Below, in pieces: positions 6,728 through 10,105 of a stretch of 10,105 nucleotides of DNA (position 1 is the first letter of the stretch; each line of letters opens with the position of its first letter). A program made the translations under genes and the position numbers. The notes beneath the pieces were generated by a model. It saw only the letters and a program-made list of their open reading frames with translations, was not told the DNA's origin and made no database searches. The DNA is from a bacterium (GTDB taxonomy: Bacteria; SZUA-79; Acidulodesulfobacterales; Acidulodesulfobacteraceae), in contig JAKAKF010000158.1 in the NCBI GenBank assembly GCA_021813595.1, forward strand, positions 1 through 10,105. Reading direction: 5' to 3'.

Positions 6728-8302
6728 TTATAATTTTTTCATAATTACGTTTTTTAAAATATTTGCGAAATCGTTTTTTAAAGCAAACGAGGCAAAAATA
6801 TATGCAATTACGCCTGTTGCGAGGGAAGCCAAAACGACGGCTAACGGACCGTAATTGAGCCTGCCGAAAGCAACTATTAAAAATTCTACTATTAACCCCA
6901 TAATGAAACTTGCAATTAAGGTTTTAGCAAACGACTTAAAGAAGTCTGCACCTAAACCTATACCCTTTTTTAGATGAAGCTTCCTTAAAAGAAACAGGTA
7001 ATTAAAAATTAAGGATATGCTCGAAGCCAGAGCTAGTCCGTAAACGCCCATAACCCGCATAAGCAGGACGGCAAATATAATATTTATAATCAGTGAAATT
7101 ATAGCCGCATTTACTGGGGTCTTGGTATCTTTCATGGAATAAAAAACCGGAACAACGGTTTTTAATAGAGCTGACGCCCACAAGCCGGCGGTAAAAAAAA
7201 GAAGGACTCCGGCTGTTTTTTGCGCATCGGCCGCATTGAATATTCCGTGCATGTATATCAATTTTACGAGACTGCCCTTTAAAAGGATTAATCCTACGCT
7301 TGAAGGAATTATTATAAAAAACATCAGGGACGAGGCAAAATTAAAAGCTCCGTCAACTTCCTTGACGTCGTTTTTTGCAAACGAAGCGGAAAGGGTCGGA
7401 AAAATAGCCGTCTGCATAGCTATGGCAAAAACGCCGAGGGGGAACTGATAAAGCCTGTCGCCGTAGTAAAGAAAGGAAATGCTCCCTGCGGGCAAAAAAG
7501 ATGCGAGAAGAGTATCAAAAACCAGATTGAGCTGAATTACCGCCATCCCGATAAGGGACGGCGTCAGCAGTTTAAAAACTGATTTTACGCCGCTGTTTCT
7601 AAAATTAAATTTGAAACCGAGGCTGATTTTCTTTTTTTTAATATAATAAATCTGCGATAAAAGCTGCAATCCTCCGCCGAGCATTACGCCTACCGCAAGA
7701 GCAAAAATACCCGGATGGAAAAAAGGCCTTAAAAAAACGGCCGAAATTATAAATAAAACATTTAATATTATAGGATATATCGCTCCCGGAGCATAAGAGC
7801 CGTGGACGTTTAAGACTCCCGATAAAAACGCCGCAAGCCCTATCATAAATATGTATGGGAACATAATCCTGGTTAACAGGACAGCAAGCCTCAATTCGAG
7901 CGGTTTATTTAAAAAACCCGGCGCCGTAACCGCCACGAAAAAAAACGAAAATAAAAATCCTGCTAAAGAAAGAAATAAAAGGATAAAAAATAACGCGGTA
8001 AAAACGGTTTTAAACAGGTCTTCAGAATCGGCATTGCTCTTTTTAGCCAAATTATCCGAGTAAACCGGAATAAACGATGCGGATATTCCTCCCTCGCCGA
8101 ATAACCTTCTGAATAAATTTGGTATCCTGAAAGCCACGAAGAACGCGTCGGTAGCCATTCCAGCGCCGAAAAAATATGCAATGCAGACATCCCTTAACAA
8201 GCCTAAAATCCTGCTTATCAAAGTAAAAAACGAAACTACGGATAAATTCCTGACTATTTCATGGCTTTTCAGTTGGGAAGGCATCTGCCGTCTGTCGTTC
8301 AA
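6728..8302 (-). CDS. murJ: Lipid II flippase MurJ (MviN)
   Basis: Flips the peptidoglycan precursor lipid II across the cytoplasmic membrane. The 524-residue protein is hydrophobic throughout, fitting the 14 transmembrane helices of MurJ (MOP superfamily). Family motifs are clear: SRILGLLRD (30-38), FGAGMATDAFFVAFRIPNL (45-63) and RRLFGEGGISASFIPV (65-80). Residues equivalent to those shown to be essential in E. coli MurJ appear to be kept: R31, R37, D52, R65 or R66, and R283 in YYGDRLYQFPLGVF. The open frame begins with TTG at 8302, which overlaps the TGA stop of asd by sharing bases (TTGA), indicating translational coupling. ATG at 8284 (residue 7) is an alternative and would leave a 15-bp gap; neither has a clear ribosome site. 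It is the last gene of the leuB-asd-murJ unit. Confidence 0.95.
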   Translation of the reverse strand: MNDRRQMPSQLKSHEIVRNLSVVSFFTLISRILGLLRDVCIAYFFGAGMATDAFFVAFRIPNLFRRLFGEGGISASFIPVYSDNLAKKSNADSEDLFKTVFTALFFILLFLSLAGFLFSFFFVAVTAPGFLNKPLELRLAVLLTRIMFPYIFMIGLAAFLSGVLNVHGSYAPGAIYPIILNVLFIISAVFLRPFFHPGIFALAVGVMLGGGLQLLSQIYYIKKKKISLGFKFNFRNSGVKSVFKLLTPSLIGMAVIQLNLVFDTLLASFLPAGSISFLYYGDRLYQFPLGVFAIAMQTAIFPTLSASFAKNDVKEVDGAFNFASSLMFFIIIPSSVGLILLKGSLVKLIYMHGIFNAADAQKTAGVLLFFTAGLWASALLKTVVPVFYSMKDTKTPVNAAIISLIINIIFAVLLMRVMGVYGLALASSISLIFNYLFLLRKLHLKKGIGLGADFFKSFAKTLIASFIMGLIVEFLIVAFGRLNYGPLAVVLASLATGVIAYIFASFALKNDFANILKNVIMKKL

Positions 8303-9342
8303 AGATATTTTTGAATGAGAATTTCCGCTATCTGCACGGCGTTAAGCGCCGCTCCTTTGCGGACGTTATCCGCTACAATCCATAAGTTCAGCCCGTTAGA
8401 CACGGAAAAATCTTTTCTTATCCTGCCGACAAAAACCTCGTCTTTGCCTGCAGCCTGAGTCTGATAAGGATACCTTTCATCGGGGTTGCCGCTTAATATG
8501 TCGTCTATGAGCTTAACTCCCGCCGTTTCCGACAGCATTTTCTTAATATCTTTAATATCGAATTTTTTTTCGGTTTCTATATTAACGGATTCCCCATGGG
8601 AGAAAAATACCGGAACGCGAACCGTGGTAGCCGATACGCCTATATTTTGAGAATGCATTATTTTCTGTGTTTCCTTCATCATCTTGATTTCTTCTTTCGT
8701 GTATCCTTCTTCGCCGAAAACATCGATTTGAGGAATGCAGTTGAAAGCTATCTGGACAGGAAATTTTTCCGGATAAATGTCTCCTTTTGCGTTAATAATA
8801 CCAGCCGTTTGATAAAACAGTTCGTCCATAGCCTTTTTGCCGGCTCCTGAAGTGGACTGGTATGTAGATACGACTATTCTTTTTATTTTATACCTGTCAT
8901 GGATAGGTTTAAGCGGGACGACCATTTGAATAGTAGAACAATTCGGATTTGCTATTATATTTTTTTTCGAATAATATTTTATATCGTCCGGATTAACTTC
9001 GGGAACTACTAAAGGAACGTCTTCGTCCATCCTGAAATAAGAGGTATTATCTATAACTACCGCTCCTTCTTTTGCGGCAATGGGCGAAAACTTTGCGCTT
9101 ACCGAACCTCCCGGACTCGATAAAATTATATCTATATTCTTTTTCTTAAAAGAATCTTCTTTCAAGGCATCAACGATATAATCTTCGCCTTTAAATGTTA
9201 CGGTTTCGCCTAAAGAATTTTCGGAAGCAAAAAGATAGAGTTCTCCGACCGGAAAATTTCTATGCTCCAATATTTCTATAAATTCCCTGCCTACAAGACC
9301 GGTGGCTCCGGTAATGCCGATGTTATATTTTTCTTTTTTCAT
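8299..9342 (-). CDS. asd: Aspartate-semialdehyde dehydrogenase
   Basis: Cytoplasmic enzyme that reduces aspartyl phosphate to aspartate semialdehyde with NADPH, the branch point to lysine/diaminopimelate, threonine and methionine. All features of the family are present in 347 residues: NADP-binding GITGATGLVG (9-18), active-site C135 in NPNCSTIQ, Q162 in YQSTSGAG, R242 and the general-base H249 in RVPVFFSHGESV, and the C-terminal DNVRKGAALNAVQIAE. Start is ATG at 9342, placing the GxTGATGxVG motif near the N-terminus as usual; no Shine-Dalgarno is evident. It lies 29 bp after leuB and overlaps murJ by 4 bp, so the three genes are almost certainly co-transcribed. The leuB-asd adjacency is also known in Geobacter-like bacteria. 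Confidence 0.96.
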   Translation of the reverse strand: MKKEKYNIGITGATGLVGREFIEILEHRNFPVGELYLFASENSLGETVTFKGEDYIVDALKEDSFKKKNIDIILSSPGGSVSAKFSPIAAKEGAVVIDNTSYFRMDEDVPLVVPEVNPDDIKYYSKKNIIANPNCSTIQMVVPLKPIHDRYKIKRIVVSTYQSTSGAGKKAMDELFYQTAGIINAKGDIYPEKFPVQIAFNCIPQIDVFGEEGYTKEEIKMMKETQKIMHSQNIGVSATTVRVPVFFSHGESVNIETEKKFDIKDIKKMLSETAGVKLIDDILSGNPDERYPYQTQAAGKDEVFVGRIRKDFSVSNGLNLWIVADNVRKGAALNAVQIAEILIQKYL

Positions 9343-9371
9343 ACTATTTATGTTTTATCCGCACTAAATTT

Positions 9372-10105
9372 TTATTTTTTTAATTCGTCTATTACGGCAT
9401 TGCCCATTTCTTTGGTGCCCACGAGTTTCGTCCCCTGAGCGTTTGAATAAATATCGGCGGTCCTGTATCCGTTTTTAATTACTTTCTCTACGGCATTTTC
9501 TATTTTTTCCGCCAGCTCATCCATATCGAAACTGTATCTGAGCATCATCGCGACCGATAAAATAGCCGCAACGGGATTAGCCTTATCTTGTCCCGCAATA
9601 TCCGGCGCGCTTCCGTGTATAGGCTCGTACATTCCTTTTTTGCCGTTGAGGCTCGCCGACTGAAGCATCCCTATAGAACCTGCGACCATAGATGATTCAT
9701 CGCTTAATATGTCTCCGAACATATTAGTCGTTACGATAACGTCGAAAGATTTAGGCTGTCTTATCAACTGCATAGAACAGTTATCTACATACATATTGGT
9801 TAATTCGACATCGGGATATTCTTTGCCTACTCCGGCAACTACGCTTCTCCATAGCTCGGTGCATTCCAGAACGTTGGCTTTATCAACGGATAAAACTTTT
9901 TTTCTTCTTTTCCTTGCTATATCAAAGGCTATTTTGGCTATTCTTTCTATCTCTTTAGTGGTATAAACTAAGGTATTGACGCCTTTTTTCTGTCCGTCTT
10001 CCAAATCGAAAACTCCTCTCGGCTGACCGAAGTATATGCCGCCGGTCAGTTCCCTGACTATCATCATATCTGTTCCCTGAACGACGTCTTTTTTTAACGG
10101 CGAAG
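9372..10105 (-). CDS. leuB: 3-Isopropylmalate dehydrogenase, C-terminal two thirds (5' end beyond the window)
   Basis: Oxidatively decarboxylates 3-isopropylmalate with NAD in leucine synthesis. The frame stays open to the window edge: before the ATG at 10067, an internal Met, it reads [12 protein letters not shown], so this is not the start. About 244 residues are visible; the family averages about 355, so roughly 110 N-terminal residues are missing. Signatures: [15 protein letters not shown] with substrate-binding Arg, the YVDNCSMQL segment with a metal-binding Asp, [12 protein letters not shown] with the two further metal-binding Asp residues, and the NAD-binding [15 protein letters not shown]. 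The stop is TAA at 9374-9372, 29 bp before asd. The closely related isocitrate dehydrogenases differ in these motifs, so LeuB is favoured. Confidence 0.95.
   Translation of the reverse strand, partial: SPLKKDVVQGTDMMIVRELTGGIYFGQPRGVFDLEDGQKKGVNTLVYTTKEIERIAKIAFDIARKRRKKVLSVDKANVLECTELWRSVVAGVGKEYPDVELTNMYVDNCSMQLIRQPKSFDVIVTTNMFGDILSDESSMVAGSIGMLQSASLNGKKGMYEPIHGSAPDIAGQDKANPVAAILSVAMMLRYSFDMDELAEKIENAVEKVIKNGYRTADIYSNAQGTKLVGTKEMGNAVIDELKK

Noticed and set aside
1..10105. CRISPR arrays, tRNA or rRNA genes, phage attachment sites
   Set aside because: No regularly spaced repeats, no cloverleaf-like sequences and no integrase or phage genes were seen on either strand.

Overview
The window looks like a chromosomal segment of a low-GC, Gram-negative-type bacterium. 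The leuB-asd gene order and the general flavour of the proteins recall deltaproteobacteria-like lineages, but there is no rRNA or other marker here, so this is only a weak inference. Nearly all genes are on the minus strand; the single plus-strand gene is an L,D-transpeptidase.

Right to left (the direction of transcription): the 3' two thirds of leuB (cut by the window edge), asd and murJ form a tight operon (29 bp gap, then a 4 bp overlap with a TTG start). It makes leucine and aspartate-family precursors, including the diaminopimelate route, and the lipid II flippase. A bulged hairpin followed by a U-tract closes this unit near 6607-6652. Immediately after it is a promoter with perfect TTGACA and TATAAT boxes, whose 18 bp spacer holds a direct repeat GTTC-N7-GTTC, the form of the alphaproteobacterial LexA box. 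Downstream of that promoter is a decayed piece of an ISXO2-like (IS1595 family) transposase, then one 816-residue restriction-modification protein that fuses a PD-(D/E)XK nuclease, an N6-adenine methylase and one target-recognition domain. This block is visibly more AT-rich than its flanks and looks acquired.

Next on the same strand is lexA, with an unusually long linker between its DNA-binding and protease domains. It is preceded by a possible 12-codon leader ORF. No GTTC/GAAC-type box lies directly upstream of lexA; the only one in the window is the promoter 2.8 kb upstream, on the far side of the restriction gene. A plausible reading is that the restriction gene inserted between lexA and its ancestral autoregulated promoter, or that the restriction gene is itself under DNA-damage control.

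lexA converges on the L,D-transpeptidase gene (peptidoglycan 3-3 cross-linking), and a likely lexA terminator lies antisense inside the 3' end of that gene. Divergent from the transpeptidase is a BCAM0308-family zinc-ribbon protein of unknown function, followed by phoH, which has its own good promoter. The mix is mostly housekeeping (cell envelope, amino acids, SOS, RNA metabolism) with one accessory insertion at about 3.9-6.6 kb.
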